Shown: positions 20,671 to 28,690 of the stretch, piece by piece
How the letters are laid out: every line of letters begins with the position of its first letter
Numbering within the stretch: the first letter of the stretch is position 1
Source: Listeria grayi DSM 20601
GTDB lineage: Bacteria; Bacillota; Bacilli; Lactobacillales; Listeriaceae
DNA: 64,000 bases
Reading direction: 5' to 3'
Assembly: GCF_000148995.1 (NCBI RefSeq)
Contig: NZ_GL538352.1
Coordinates: 1,033,149-1,097,148, forward strand
Notes under the pieces: model-generated
What the model was told of the DNA's origin: nothing
Databases searched by the model: none
The model's input: the letters and a program-made list of their open reading frames with translations, nothing else
Made by a program: the position numbers and the translations under genes

Positions 20671-21252
20671 TTAATGCCCTTCTCTTTTCATTTTTCCATT
20701 TTTCCATGTTATTTTGTGTCTGTGTGGAAACTTAACTGTTTTTTTCAAACTTTTAGACAGAGCATGAAAGTAATCAATGTCTAATTCTGCTTTTCCGTTT
20801 TTCCCGTAATATCTCCGTTGTTTTACTTTACCATCGACAATTAAGTCTTTTGAAGAATATTTTTTACCAGTTTTTGGCAAATTACTATCGCCTTTTTTAC
20901 TTACTTTCTTAGAATTATTCCCCTTAACCTTTTTACCTTTTTTCTTAGCTGACTTGTATTTTTGAGCTTTAGTTTTTTTCTTCTTCTTCTTTTTCTTTTT
21001 GCTCTTCTTCTTGCCTTTTTTACCTTTGTTTGATTTTGGCTTAGGCTTAGGTTTCGGAGTTGGCTTTGTATAACCTCCACCCGATGCAGGTGCTCGTCCT
21101 ACTCCACCACCCGGCGAAGGTGGGCTACTGTCTGTTTGATTTGCTGCTAGGGTAGCAGTTTGTTCTTTTGCTATTGCTGCTGTCGCTGGTACACTTACAG
21201 AAAATAACATTAAACTAGCTGCTAATATGTACATTAGATGCTTTAATTTCAT
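20671..21252 (-). CDS. Secreted Lys-rich protein with C-terminal toxin-like domain
   Basis: This is a 193-residue protein. Residues 1-28 are a Sec signal peptide (MKLKHLMYILAASLMLFSVS...ATA). A Gly/Pro-rich linker follows, then (about 62-120) an extreme Lys tract with nine consecutive lysines. The last 70 residues form a compact domain: QRRYYGKNGKAELDIDYFH (145-163) and FPHRHKITW (175-183), with Arg, Asp and His residues that could form a nuclease-like active site. From memory this resembles C-terminal domains of polymorphic toxins and phage head proteins (possibly the type 24 polymorphic toxin domain). LPKTG at 125-129 is internal and is not a sorting signal. AGGAG precedes the ATG. No LXG or WXG domain is present. 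Confidence 0.7.
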   Translation of the reverse strand: MKLKHLMYILAASLMLFSVSVPATAAIAKEQTATLAANQTDSSPPSPGGGVGRAPASGGGYTKPTPKPKPKPKSNKGKKGKKKSKKKKKKKKKTKAQKYKSAKKKGKKVKGNNSKKVSKKGDSNLPKTGKKYSSKDLIVDGKVKQRRYYGKNGKAELDIDYFHALSKSLKKTVKFPHRHKITWKNGKMKREGH

Positions 21253-21407
21253 TCTCTCACACTCCTATTTATTTTCAAACATTTATTTTACTTGATTTAC
21301 TGATGAATGTCTGCGGAGATTTTGTGACAATTTGGAATGAAATGTGTCGTTTTATTGTGTAAGTATGTAATTTCTTTGATCGTCCAGTCATTATTATCTA
21401 CTAAAAG

Positions 21408-21505
21408 GATCAAGAACAACACGGGTTTATAGCCATGCTGATGATAAACTTAATAAAGACACACTTAGCAAATATACAGCGTATAAAAGTGTAAAAGGAC
21501 TCTGA
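21408..21505 (+). pseudogene. Tyrosine integrase C-terminal remnant
   Basis: Read in frame to the TGA at 21503-21505, the DNA encodes TTRVYSHADDKLNKDTLSKY followed by TAYKSVKGL. This looks like the extreme C-terminus of a phage-type tyrosine recombinase, with the nucleophilic Tyr in VYSH. Upstream of about 21408 no matching integrase frame can be followed, so only about 30 codons survive. It ends 8 bases before the arm-type repeats, the usual position of int relative to att. Confidence 0.6.
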
Positions 21506-21513
21506 ATATCTTT

Positions 21514-21533
21514 TAGGGGCACGGCTAGGGGCA
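21514..21533 (+). repeat. Right pair of TAGGGGCA arm-type repeats
   Basis: TAGGGGCA occurs at 21514-21521 and 21526-21533, in the same orientation as the left pair. It lies between the integrase remnant and the right attachment repeat. Confidence 0.6.
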
Positions 21534-21597
21534 AAACAGCAATATAGCGTTTTACAAGTCCCCTACCGTTGATAAATAGCAATTTCTTTAAAAAATA

Positions 21598-21613
21598 GCA
21601 CTATTTTAGCCCA
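21598..21613 (+). repeat. Right attachment-site repeat
   Basis: GCACTATTTTAGCCCA is identical to 20158-20173. It abuts the promoter region of the downstream nucleoside kinase gene. Confidence 0.75.
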
Positions 21614-21661
21614 AAATGTACTATAGTAGTAACGGAGGGGTCCAAATTGAAAGGAGACGAC

Positions 21662-22285
21662 ATGAGTGTGATTGTACTTGCAGGAATGATAGGTGCTGGT
21701 AAAAGCAGCTATACGGAATTATTGGCTAGTAGCTTAGAAAGCAAGGCTTTTTATGAAGAGATCCAAGATAATGCCTTGCTGGAGAAATTTTATGAGGATC
21801 CAAAGCGATGGGCTTTTGCTTTGCAGATCTATTTTTTAAATACTCGTTTTCGCAGTATCAAAGCTGCACTAACGGATAAACATAATGTGTTGGATCGCAG
21901 TATTTATGAGGATGCGTTATTTACACAGATCAATTATGAGAATGGCAATATGTCTAAAGCGGAGATGGCTACATACCTAGATCTGCTCAGTAATATGATG
22001 GAAGAACTTGACGGCATGCCGAAAAAAGCGCCGGATCTGCTTATTTATCTGCGTGGTAGTTTGGACACGGTACTTACCCGGATCAAAAAACGTGGACGTT
22101 CCTATGAACAGATTCAGGAGCACCCGGAATTATTTGCATATTACAAACAGCTCCACAGTAGATATGATGACTGGTTTGCTTCATATGATAAAAGTCCGAC
22201 GCTGCTTATCCCGATCGATGAGATCGATATATCTGATCCGGCTGATGCGGAAAAAGTAATCGCGCTGGTAAAAAAACATTTATAA
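21662..22285 (+). CDS. Deoxynucleoside kinase (dAdo/dGuo/dCyd kinase family)
   Basis: This 207-residue kinase belongs to the Bacillus Dck/Dgk type. It has P-loop GMIGAGKSS, the DRS motif in VLDRSIYEDALF that contacts the nucleoside and Mg, and the Arg-rich lid RIKKRGRSYEQ. It phosphorylates deoxynucleosides for salvage; which base it prefers is not clear. The ATG at 21662 has AAAGGAG 6 bases before it. The gene begins 48 bases after the right repeat of the integrative element, so the insertion lies in its promoter region. Confidence 0.87.
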   Translation: MSVIVLAGMIGAGKSSYTELLASSLESKAFYEEIQDNALLEKFYEDPKRWAFALQIYFLNTRFRSIKAALTDKHNVLDRSIYEDALFTQINYENGNMSKAEMATYLDLLSNMMEELDGMPKKAPDLLIYLRGSLDTVLTRIKKRGRSYEQIQEHPELFAYYKQLHSRYDDWFASYDKSPTLLIPIDEIDISDPADAEKVIALVKKHL

Positions 22286-22304
22286 CCTTGCCCCGCCTAT
22301 ATTT

Positions 22305-22338
22305 AAAACAGGTACTCATTGGAGTACCTGTTTTTTAA
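22305..22338. terminator. Bidirectional terminator
   Basis: The stem AAACAGGTACTC/attg/GAGTACCTGTTT is followed by T's. It is shared by the convergent kinase and YihY-family genes. Confidence 0.92.
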
Positions 22339-23192
22339 TTCAAATCGCCTACTTCTTTCTTTTGTTTGATAAAAGCAAGTGTCCCATTTAATTCGCCGCC
22401 AACGATCAATATGATGCCTGTTAGGAAAAACCATAGCATGAGAACGATCACGATCCCGATACTGCCGTAGGTTGCTGTGTAGTTGCCAAAATTATTGACA
22501 TAAAAAGCGAAACCAATCGAAGCAAGGCTCCAGCCAATCGAAGCGAACAAAGCTCCGGGCAACACTGTTTTGATCGTCCCCTTGCGATTAGGTGCAAACC
22601 AGTATAAGAATGTAAATACGACCAAGATCACAAGAACCGAGAGCAGTTCACGTAGTCCATTCCAAACATCGATCACCTGACTTGGCATATGTAGAGAGTG
22701 TAGTAAAAAGTCCCCGATTTGCTGTCCGAAAACAAGCAATACTAATGTGATCGCAACGGTTACCAACATCGCAACGGTAAATAAAACGGATAATAATTTT
22801 TGGATGATAAAGTTGCGGCGATCAATGATCCCGTACGCTTTATTCAGAGCTTTCATCACAGCCGCCATCCCGTTTGATGCCGACCATAACGTTGCCAAGA
22901 TACCAACTGACAATAATCCGCCACTCCGGTTAGAAAGCACTTGATCCAAATTTGTCTGGATAAAATCAATGATTTGTTTCGGAGCAAAGTCTTCTACCAT
23001 TTGAAATATCGAATCTTTGTCTAAATTTAAAAAACCAAGTAAAGCTACAGCAACTAATAACAGTGGAAATATAGAAAATAGCATATAATACGCTAACTGC
23101 GCAGCATTCCCGGTGACGTCATTTTTTTTCATTCGCGCTAATAATAATTGCACAAAGCGAAAAAAATCTGAGTGCATGAACCTCGTAAGCAT
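22335..23192 (-). CDS. YihY/UPF0761 family inner membrane protein
   Basis: This 285-residue protein has about six membrane helices and the family pattern GNAAQLAYYMLFSIFPLLL near the N-terminus. ATLWSASNGMAAVMKALNKAYG, WFAPNRKGTIKTVLPGA and YGSIGIVIVLMLWFFLTGIILIVGGELN follow. Early literature called this family RNase BN, which is now regarded as wrong; the real function is unknown. The SD GGGAGGG precedes the ATG. Confidence 0.87.
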   Translation of the reverse strand: MLTRFMHSDFFRFVQLLLARMKKNDVTGNAAQLAYYMLFSIFPLLLVAVALLGFLNLDKDSIFQMVEDFAPKQIIDFIQTNLDQVLSNRSGGLLSVGILATLWSASNGMAAVMKALNKAYGIIDRRNFIIQKLLSVLFTVAMLVTVAITLVLLVFGQQIGDFLLHSLHMPSQVIDVWNGLRELLSVLVILVVFTFLYWFAPNRKGTIKTVLPGALFASIGWSLASIGFAFYVNNFGNYTATYGSIGIVIVLMLWFFLTGIILIVGGELNGTLAFIKQKKEVGDLN

Positions 23193-23312
23193 ATTGATCC
23201 CTCCCGTTTTTTAGTGAATTCCCCAATTTCTGAGGCTCCAAACGCCCAGCTACTAGCTTAGACGAAAGAATTATGATAAAATCTTTCTATTGAACCTGAA
23301 AGAGGTGCCGCA

Positions 23313-23534
23313 ATGGACTTAACGAATCCCACGCAAGAAAATGTGGATTATATGATTAAAACAATTACGACCAAACTGAAAATGGTAAATGCTGGCGTTT
23401 TTGAAAATCTACAGCTGGAAAATATCCACTACGACACATTGCTTGATCTTTATACGCTTATCGATCGCAAAGCGAACTTTAGTCCGCGCGATATGCAACT
23501 ATTTGCAGAAGAATTAAAAGCGATACGCAAGTAA
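23313..23534 (+). CDS. DUF1128 family protein (YfkK-like)
   Basis: This 73-residue soluble helical protein matches the DUF1128/YfkK family of Bacillales in length and pattern (NVDYMIKTITTKLKMVNAGV...LYTLIDRKANFSPRDMQLFAEEL). Function unknown. The start ATG has GAAAGAGG upstream. Confidence 0.82.
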   Translation: MDLTNPTQENVDYMIKTITTKLKMVNAGVFENLQLENIHYDTLLDLYTLIDRKANFSPRDMQLFAEELKAIRK

Positions 23535-23577
23535 AAGGCTCAGATCCTATTTTTCATAAGGATCTGAGTCTTTTTTC
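23535..23577. terminator. Terminator overlapping the 3' end of the AAC(3)-like gene
   Basis: A 12-bp stem (GGCTCAGATCCT / AGGATCTGAGTC, one mismatch) is followed by TTTTTT on the plus strand. The stop codon of the convergent acetyltransferase gene (23547-23549) lies in the loop, so that gene's last codons are part of the hairpin. Confidence 0.9.
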
Positions 23578-24368
23578 TGCAAATAATCCACTGCAAAATC
23601 GATCAGTTCGCGCATTTCATACAATTTGCAAGGTGCTCCTGCAAATCGCTGCTTATGATACTGCGTTGCTCTTTCATATGCAGTCCCGATCTCGAGAAAT
23701 CGATCGCTGTCATAATCAGGCTCTTCAAATTCTGCCCACTGCGTTACTTTTTGCCGGCTGACTGGCGCTCGTCTGACCACTATTTTCGCTGTACCGGCAC
23801 GTTCTTCTGCCAAATGGAGCGAAGTATTATTATCGTTGTCTACGCCGAGCAACAGGATCTTCGTCCGCAGCTGATATAATTTAGCAAGCGGCGACTGTTC
23901 TCCAAATCCGTGACCAAGAGAATGGTCTGCTACAAGCCATTCCTTTTTCGAGCCCCATGCCACAAAAGAATGCAAAGGGTGACTGCTGCGAACTACATCT
24001 GGAAAAGAACGGAACGTTTCGGGAATAACACCCATGCGATAGCAAGGCGTCTTCGCTTTATGAAAGGGAGGCATTTCTTGGCGGATCGTTTCCCACCATT
24101 CTTCCGGAACGGGCGGGTTCTGCCACGTACTGGGATCAGAAAGATTCTCTGTTTGCGATGGCATGACAAGATTGCCTTCTGTCCCGACGCTTTCCTGTAG
24201 CGCTTCAATAAAAGTGACCGCGCCACCGCAAACCCAGCCTGCCTGACCCATTGCGGAGTGGAAAATGAGCGTGTCCCCATTCCTCACACCTAATTTCCGC
24301 AATCCTTGCACCAGTAAATCTTTGGTATACGGCTTTTTAGACCGCCAAACTGCCATTTTCTCGCCCAT
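23547..24368 (-). CDS. AAC(3)-family N-acetyltransferase
   Basis: This 273-residue protein belongs to the antibiotic aminoglycoside 3-N-acetyltransferase family (YokD-like). Landmarks are DTLIFHSAMGQAGWVCGGA, GNLVMPSQT, SSHPLHSFVAWG and LLLGVDNDNNTSLHLAEERAG. Chromosomal Listeria members need not confer resistance; substrates of this branch are mostly unknown. It lies upstream of, and in opposite orientation to, DUF1128, and next to map as in L. monocytogenes. Confidence 0.82.
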   Translation of the reverse strand: MGEKMAVWRSKKPYTKDLLVQGLRKLGVRNGDTLIFHSAMGQAGWVCGGAVTFIEALQESVGTEGNLVMPSQTENLSDPSTWQNPPVPEEWWETIRQEMPPFHKAKTPCYRMGVIPETFRSFPDVVRSSHPLHSFVAWGSKKEWLVADHSLGHGFGEQSPLAKLYQLRTKILLLGVDNDNNTSLHLAEERAGTAKIVVRRAPVSRQKVTQWAEFEEPDYDSDRFLEIGTAYERATQYHKQRFAGAPCKLYEMRELIDFAVDYLQKKDSDPYEK

Positions 24369-24398
24369 TCTCGTTCTCTCCTATAGTTGGTTCATTTT

Positions 24399-25157
24399 TT
24401 AATCGTTTTCGCCTTGATACGTCAATATTTCCGGACCATCTTTGGTAATCGCCAAAGTATGCTCATACTGTGCGGATAGCGAACCGTCAACGGTTCTTGC
24501 TACCCAGCCATTATCATCCATTTTAGCTTTCCAGCCGCCTGTGTTGACCATCGGTTCGATCGTAATAACCATTCCTTCTTTCAAGCGCGGTCCCTTGCCA
24601 GGATTGCCGTAATGTGGGACTTCTGGCTTTTCATGCATCGTTGGTCCGATTCCATGTCCGATAAATTCCCGGACAACAGATAGATTTTGACTTTCGACGT
24701 AGCTTTGGATCGCATGCCCAATATCGCCGATACGGTTACCGACTTGTGCTTGTTCAATTCCCAAGTAAAGCGATTTACGCGTTACTTCCATTAATCGGGC
24801 AACTTCTTCCGAAACTTCCCCCACACCATAGCTCCAAGCAGAGTCTGCAAGTGCGCCATGATGATTCACGACCATATCGACCGTGATCAGATCTCCTTCG
24901 TTCAGTTTCTTCTTCCGCGGGAAACCGTGGCAGATCTCATCATTGATACTTGCACAAATGGCATATTCGTAACCTTCAAATCCTTTTTGTTCCGGTATCG
25001 CATCGTGTTTACGGATAAATTCATCGGCAAATACTTCCAGATCCCAGCTTGTGATCCCGGGTTTGATCAATTTTTTGATCTCTTTGTGCGTCGCTACCAA
25101 GATATCGCCCGCTTTTTTCATTTCATCGATTTCTCGTCTCGATTTCAGTGTGATCAT
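24399..25157 (-). CDS. map: Methionine aminopeptidase, type I
   Basis: This 252-residue metallopeptidase removes the initiator Met. The pita-bread-fold metal ligands are visible in order: Asp in ITVDMVVNHHG, Asp in ALADSAWS, His in FIGHGIGPTMHE, Glu in VITIEPMV and Glu in QYEHTLAIT. It is one of possibly two Map paralogues, since the ribosomal operon usually has its own. It is monocistronic or co-transcribed with the downstream AAC(3) gene (30-base gap). Confidence 0.92.
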   Translation of the reverse strand: MITLKSRREIDEMKKAGDILVATHKEIKKLIKPGITSWDLEVFADEFIRKHDAIPEQKGFEGYEYAICASINDEICHGFPRKKKLNEGDLITVDMVVNHHGALADSAWSYGVGEVSEEVARLMEVTRKSLYLGIEQAQVGNRIGDIGHAIQSYVESQNLSVVREFIGHGIGPTMHEKPEVPHYGNPGKGPRLKEGMVITIEPMVNTGGWKAKMDDNGWVARTVDGSLSAQYEHTLAITKDGPEILTYQGEND

Positions 25158-25242
25158 CTTTCTTTCCCCTCTCTCTACATTTCACTGCCTTTTATTATAG
25201 CATCATTATCTGTATCTGACGAATGAAAAATGTAAGAAGGAC

Positions 25243-25403
25243 TTGCTTTCATTTCCGGATATTTGCTATAATTATCTGGATTATAGGGTAGGATTCAAGT
25301 GCTACGGACTCGTTTCTTTTGGCAGCTTTATTAAAAAGTGCGTAAAGGACAGATCATCCACTTGGTCTAGCAGATGATAAAACTAAAAAAGATGGTGATA
25401 ATG
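25243..25403 (+). promoter_or_regulatory. Flavodoxin promoter and 125-nt leader
   Basis: TTGCTT (25243-25248), an 18-base spacer and TATAAT (25267-25272) predict a start near 25279, leaving about 125 transcribed bases before the gene. The leader has a 6-bp hairpin (ATCATC / GATGAT, loop of 14) close to the SD. I do not recognise a known riboswitch. Confidence 0.5.
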
Positions 25404-25856
25404 TTGGCAAAAGTAATGATTGTATATGCGAGTATGACTGGTAATACTGAGGAAATCGCTGATATTCTCGGCGAAGAATTGGAAAAATACGATATCGAAG
25501 TCGAGATCGAAGAATGTATCTCTGTTACTCCAGAAGATCTTTTGGAATATGATGGTGCATTGATTGGCGGCTATACCTATGATGATGGCCAATTACCGGA
25601 CGAATTTGTTGATTTTTATGAAGATATGGCGGATGTCGATTTCAGCGGCATGGTCTGTGCTTCCTTTGGTTCAGGTGATACATTCTACGATGAATTTTGC
25701 CTGACAGTAGATCTTGTGGAAACAAGATTGAAGGAACAAGGAGCGACCGTTCCTGTGGCAGGTTTTAAAGTCGATCTTGATCCAGATGAAGACGATGTTG
25801 CTAAAGCAGAAGAATATGCGAAAACTTATGCGAATGCCCTTTTAGGAAACGCATAA
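25404..25856 (+). CDS. Flavodoxin
   Basis: This 150-residue FMN electron carrier starts MAKVMIVYASMTGNTEEIAD, where SMTGNTE is the phosphate-binding loop. The isoalloxazine-contact regions GGYTYDDGQLPDEFVDFYEDM and SFGSGDTFYDEFC follow. It is strongly acidic, as usual. TTG at 25404 is preferred because GGTG lies 6 bases before it; the in-frame ATG at 25401 is too close. It donates electrons to enzymes such as IspG/IspH, ribonucleotide reductases or desaturases; the partner is not shown here. Confidence 0.88.
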   Translation: MAKVMIVYASMTGNTEEIADILGEELEKYDIEVEIEECISVTPEDLLEYDGALIGGYTYDDGQLPDEFVDFYEDMADVDFSGMVCASFGSGDTFYDEFCLTVDLVETRLKEQGATVPVAGFKVDLDPDEDDVAKAEEYAKTYANALLGNA

Positions 25857-25861
25857 TCGAT

Positions 25862-25894
25862 TTAGCCGACCTAAATAATGGTCGGCTTTTTATT
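25862..25894 (+). terminator. Terminator after flavodoxin
   Basis: The stem AGCCGACC/taaataat/GGTCGGCT is followed by TTTTTATTTT. Confidence 0.9.
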
Positions 25895-26003
25895 TTGCTT
25901 TGATTTTTCTGTTTTTTTTGAAGTTTCGATCTCATGGAGTTGCTTTCTCATGCCCTTTAAGCTACAATTTCAATATTGAGAAAAAAAAAGAGGTGTAATT
26001 ATA

Positions 26004-27236
26004 TTGGCAACATTTGAAGAAAATCTAAAAAAATATGCAAAACTGATCGTGGAGGTTGGCGTGAACGTACAACCTGATCAAAAAGTAGTTGTTAATGCAA
26101 CACTTGAAAACGCACCGCTTGCTAGACTTATTACAGCATTTGCGTTTGAAGCAGGTGCAAAAGATGTCATTATCAACTGGTCCGATTCAGAAGTAACGGC
26201 ACTTCGCTATAACAATGCTCCCCTCGCTGTCTTTGAAACGCCGGATAAACACCGCGCTGCAAAATTGACAGAATTAGCTAAAGAAGGTGCTTGCTTTATT
26301 TCCATCACTTCGGAAGATCCTGATCTACTCAAAGGCGTCGACGGTGCTAAAATTGCCGCTAACCAACGCGCTAATGGCGATGCACTGGCCGAGTACCGCG
26401 AATTAATGATGTCGAACACCGTGAGCTGGACTGTTGTCGCTGCTGCTTCAGAAGGATGGGCGAAAAAAGTATTTCCAGATGCAGCAGAATCAGAACAAGT
26501 GGATAAATTGTGGGAAGCTATTTTCCAAAACACACGTATCCACACAGATGATCCGGTTGCAACATGGAAAGCACATGATAAAAATCTAGCTGCTAAGGCG
26601 GATGAACTGAACGAAAAACAATTTAAAACATTACACTATACTGCTCCCGGCACTGATTTATACATCGGACTGCCGGAAAACCATTTATGGGTCGGAGCTG
26701 GCAGTTATAATCAAAAGGGACATGAATTTATGGCAAACATGCCGACAGAAGAAGTTTTCTGCTGTGCGGATAAGTATGCTGTATCTGGTCACGTTTCCAG
26801 CACGAAACCACTTAGCTATGGTGGCAATATCATCGATAACTTCACCATCACATTTGAAGAAGGCCGTATCGTTGATGTAAAAGCAGAACAAGGTGAAGAA
26901 ATCTTGAAAAACTTGATTGAAACTGATGAAGGTTCGCATTATCTTGGCGAAGTTGCATTGGTTCCAGATCCTTCCCCTATTTCGCAATCAGGTATTCTTT
27001 TCTACAATACGCTGTTTGATGAAAATGCTTCTAACCACTTGGCTATTGGTAGCGCGTATGCCTTTAATGTAAAAGGCGGCGAGGAAATGTCCCGCGAAGA
27101 GTTAGAAAAAATGGGTGTCAATAATAGTCGTACGCACGTCGACTTCATGATTGGTTCCGCTCAAATGGATATTGACGGTATCACACAATCTGGCGACTCA
27201 GTTCCCGTTTTCCGAAATGGAGATTGGGCATTCTAA
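26004..27236 (+). CDS. M29 family aminopeptidase
   Basis: This 410-residue metalloaminopeptidase belongs to the AmpS/PepS (M29) family. It acts in the cytosol on N-terminal residues of peptides. Conserved acidic and His metal-site regions are visible toward the C-terminus: FTITFEEGRIVD, ETDEGSHYLGEVALVP, ASNHLAIGSAYAF and RTHVDFMIGS. The start is TTG at 26004, with AGAGGTG 8 bases before. It has its own terminator. Confidence 0.9.
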   Translation: MATFEENLKKYAKLIVEVGVNVQPDQKVVVNATLENAPLARLITAFAFEAGAKDVIINWSDSEVTALRYNNAPLAVFETPDKHRAAKLTELAKEGACFISITSEDPDLLKGVDGAKIAANQRANGDALAEYRELMMSNTVSWTVVAAASEGWAKKVFPDAAESEQVDKLWEAIFQNTRIHTDDPVATWKAHDKNLAAKADELNEKQFKTLHYTAPGTDLYIGLPENHLWVGAGSYNQKGHEFMANMPTEEVFCCADKYAVSGHVSSTKPLSYGGNIIDNFTITFEEGRIVDVKAEQGEEILKNLIETDEGSHYLGEVALVPDPSPISQSGILFYNTLFDENASNHLAIGSAYAFNVKGGEEMSREELEKMGVNNSRTHVDFMIGSAQMDIDGITQSGDSVPVFRNGDWAF

Positions 27237-27267
27237 CCTTTTACGTTATAACATATGCCTAAGCGAT

Positions 27268-27307
27268 ACAGACCCTTAGAAACTTAATGTTTTTAAGGGT
27301 CTTATTT
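27268..27307 (+). terminator. Terminator after the M29 aminopeptidase
   Basis: The arms AGACCCTTA and TAAGGGTCT are followed by TATTTTAT. Confidence 0.75.
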
Positions 27308-27327
27308 TATAGAGAGAAAGAAGGTAT

Positions 27328-28572
27328 ATGATGAAATTCAATACTTGGGATATTAATTTAAAAGTACGGTTGTTCGGGGAAGCGTTACTTGATATTTCTT
27401 TTTGGACAGTTTTCCCCTTTTTAACGATTTATTTTTCAAAAGAACTTGGTATTCAGATCACTAGTTTTCTACTGATCGGTTCTCAGGTACTCACTGTGTT
27501 CACTGGTCTATTGGGAGGGTATTTTGCTGATAATATTGGCCGGAAAAAGATGATGAGCATTTCGGTGATCGGCGAATGTTTTGGTTTCTTGTTGTTTGCC
27601 TTCAGCGCTACAGAAAGTTTCCACCAACCTTATCTCGGTTTTCTCGGCTTTACGATCGCTAGCGTATTCACTTCTTTTTATCAGCCTGCCAGCCAAGCAA
27701 TGATTGCAGATGTGGTTGCTGCAGAACACCGCTCGCATGTGTACGCTGTTTTCTATATGATGATCAATGTAGCCGTCGTCATCGGTCCGATTATCGGCTC
27801 GGTCGTTTTCTATAATTATCCTGTTGTGACCCTTGTGGCAATCGCACTTGCCGACCTGCTGCTGCTTGTATTGCTGCAAAAATTCGGTCATGAAACGGCG
27901 CCGCTCGTACTCCATCCAGAGGGAAAAATCAAAAAAACGGTGTGGGAAGCTTTGCGGGAGCAAGTCAGTCAATATAAGATCATTTTCAAAGATAAAGTGT
28001 TTTTACTATTTATCGTAGCCGGAATCATCATCGCACAAGCCTTTATGCAGCTGGATCTATTATTCCCGCTTTACATTAAAGATGTGATCGGAACCAGCTC
28101 GCTTTTTCACTTCTCATTGCGCAGCGAGCAGCTATTTGGCGTTAGTGTAGCGTTGAACGGCTTTATCGTTGCTACGTTTACTGTCATTATCTCCCGGCAG
28201 ATCTCGCGGTTCAAAGAGAAGTTCGTTTTTATGAATTCTTCCTTTCTTTACGGGATCGCACTCTTTATTTTTGGTTTCTCCGCTGGGCCTTGGGGTATTA
28301 TTATCGCGATCATCCTGTTCAGCTTTGCCGAATTGATGACCGTTGGGATCCAACAGAATTTTATTTCTATTATCGCGCCTGAAAAATTACGTGGTATGTA
28401 TTTCTCTGCCTCCAGTCTGCGTTATACGGTAGGAAAGGTGGTCGCACCCTTTGCGATCACACTAGCTTCTGTGATCGACTATCCACTCACTTTTATTATC
28501 ATTGGTATTTTGGCGATCTTCAGCGGTTTTGTTTATTACTATATGTACTTCTTGTTTGAAAAACAGCGTTGA
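27328..28572 (+). CDS. MFS transporter
   Basis: This 414-residue major facilitator protein has about 12 membrane helices. The motif A between helices 2 and 3 reads GGYFADNIGRKKMM. A central charged loop (EGKIKKTVWEALREQVSQYK) separates the two halves. It resembles drug-efflux type MFS proteins, but the substrate is unknown. GAAGG precedes ATGATG; either codon could be used. Confidence 0.82.
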   Translation: MMKFNTWDINLKVRLFGEALLDISFWTVFPFLTIYFSKELGIQITSFLLIGSQVLTVFTGLLGGYFADNIGRKKMMSISVIGECFGFLLFAFSATESFHQPYLGFLGFTIASVFTSFYQPASQAMIADVVAAEHRSHVYAVFYMMINVAVVIGPIIGSVVFYNYPVVTLVAIALADLLLLVLLQKFGHETAPLVLHPEGKIKKTVWEALREQVSQYKIIFKDKVFLLFIVAGIIIAQAFMQLDLLFPLYIKDVIGTSSLFHFSLRSEQLFGVSVALNGFIVATFTVIISRQISRFKEKFVFMNSSFLYGIALFIFGFSAGPWGIIIAIILFSFAELMTVGIQQNFISIIAPEKLRGMYFSASSLRYTVGKVVAPFAITLASVIDYPLTFIIIGILAIFSGFVYYYMYFLFEKQR

Positions 28573-28690
28573 TTTGTTAGAATGACACTAGAGAGAGAAA
28601 AAAGTAATGATTTTTACCAGTTTCAGATCCGTGGTAGATGGCAAGCTGTCGTTTCTTTTTTTACAAGTTAATGACGCTTTGCATTATTTC

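Larger units (their letters stand above)
20158..21613. mobile_element. Degenerate integrative element with toxin/immunity cargo
   Basis: The segment is bounded by perfect 16-bp direct repeats. Inside each end lie two directly repeated TAGGGGCA octamers, as in integrase arm-type sites. Next to the right end is the C-terminal stub of a tyrosine integrase. Cargo is a Lys-rich secreted toxin-like protein and a small acidic partner gene. There is no replication, capsid or full integrase gene, so it is a deletion remnant or a non-autonomous mini-element. It lies between genes (OsmC-like and nucleoside kinase) that appear close neighbours in other Listeria. Confidence 0.75.

Noticed and set aside
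20866-20880. LPKTG pentapeptide (residues 125-129) in the Lys-rich secreted protein as a sortase signal
   Set aside because: A sorting signal must be near the C-terminus and be followed by a hydrophobic helix and basic tail. Here 64 hydrophilic residues follow, and the pentapeptide seems to be the start of the toxin-like domain.
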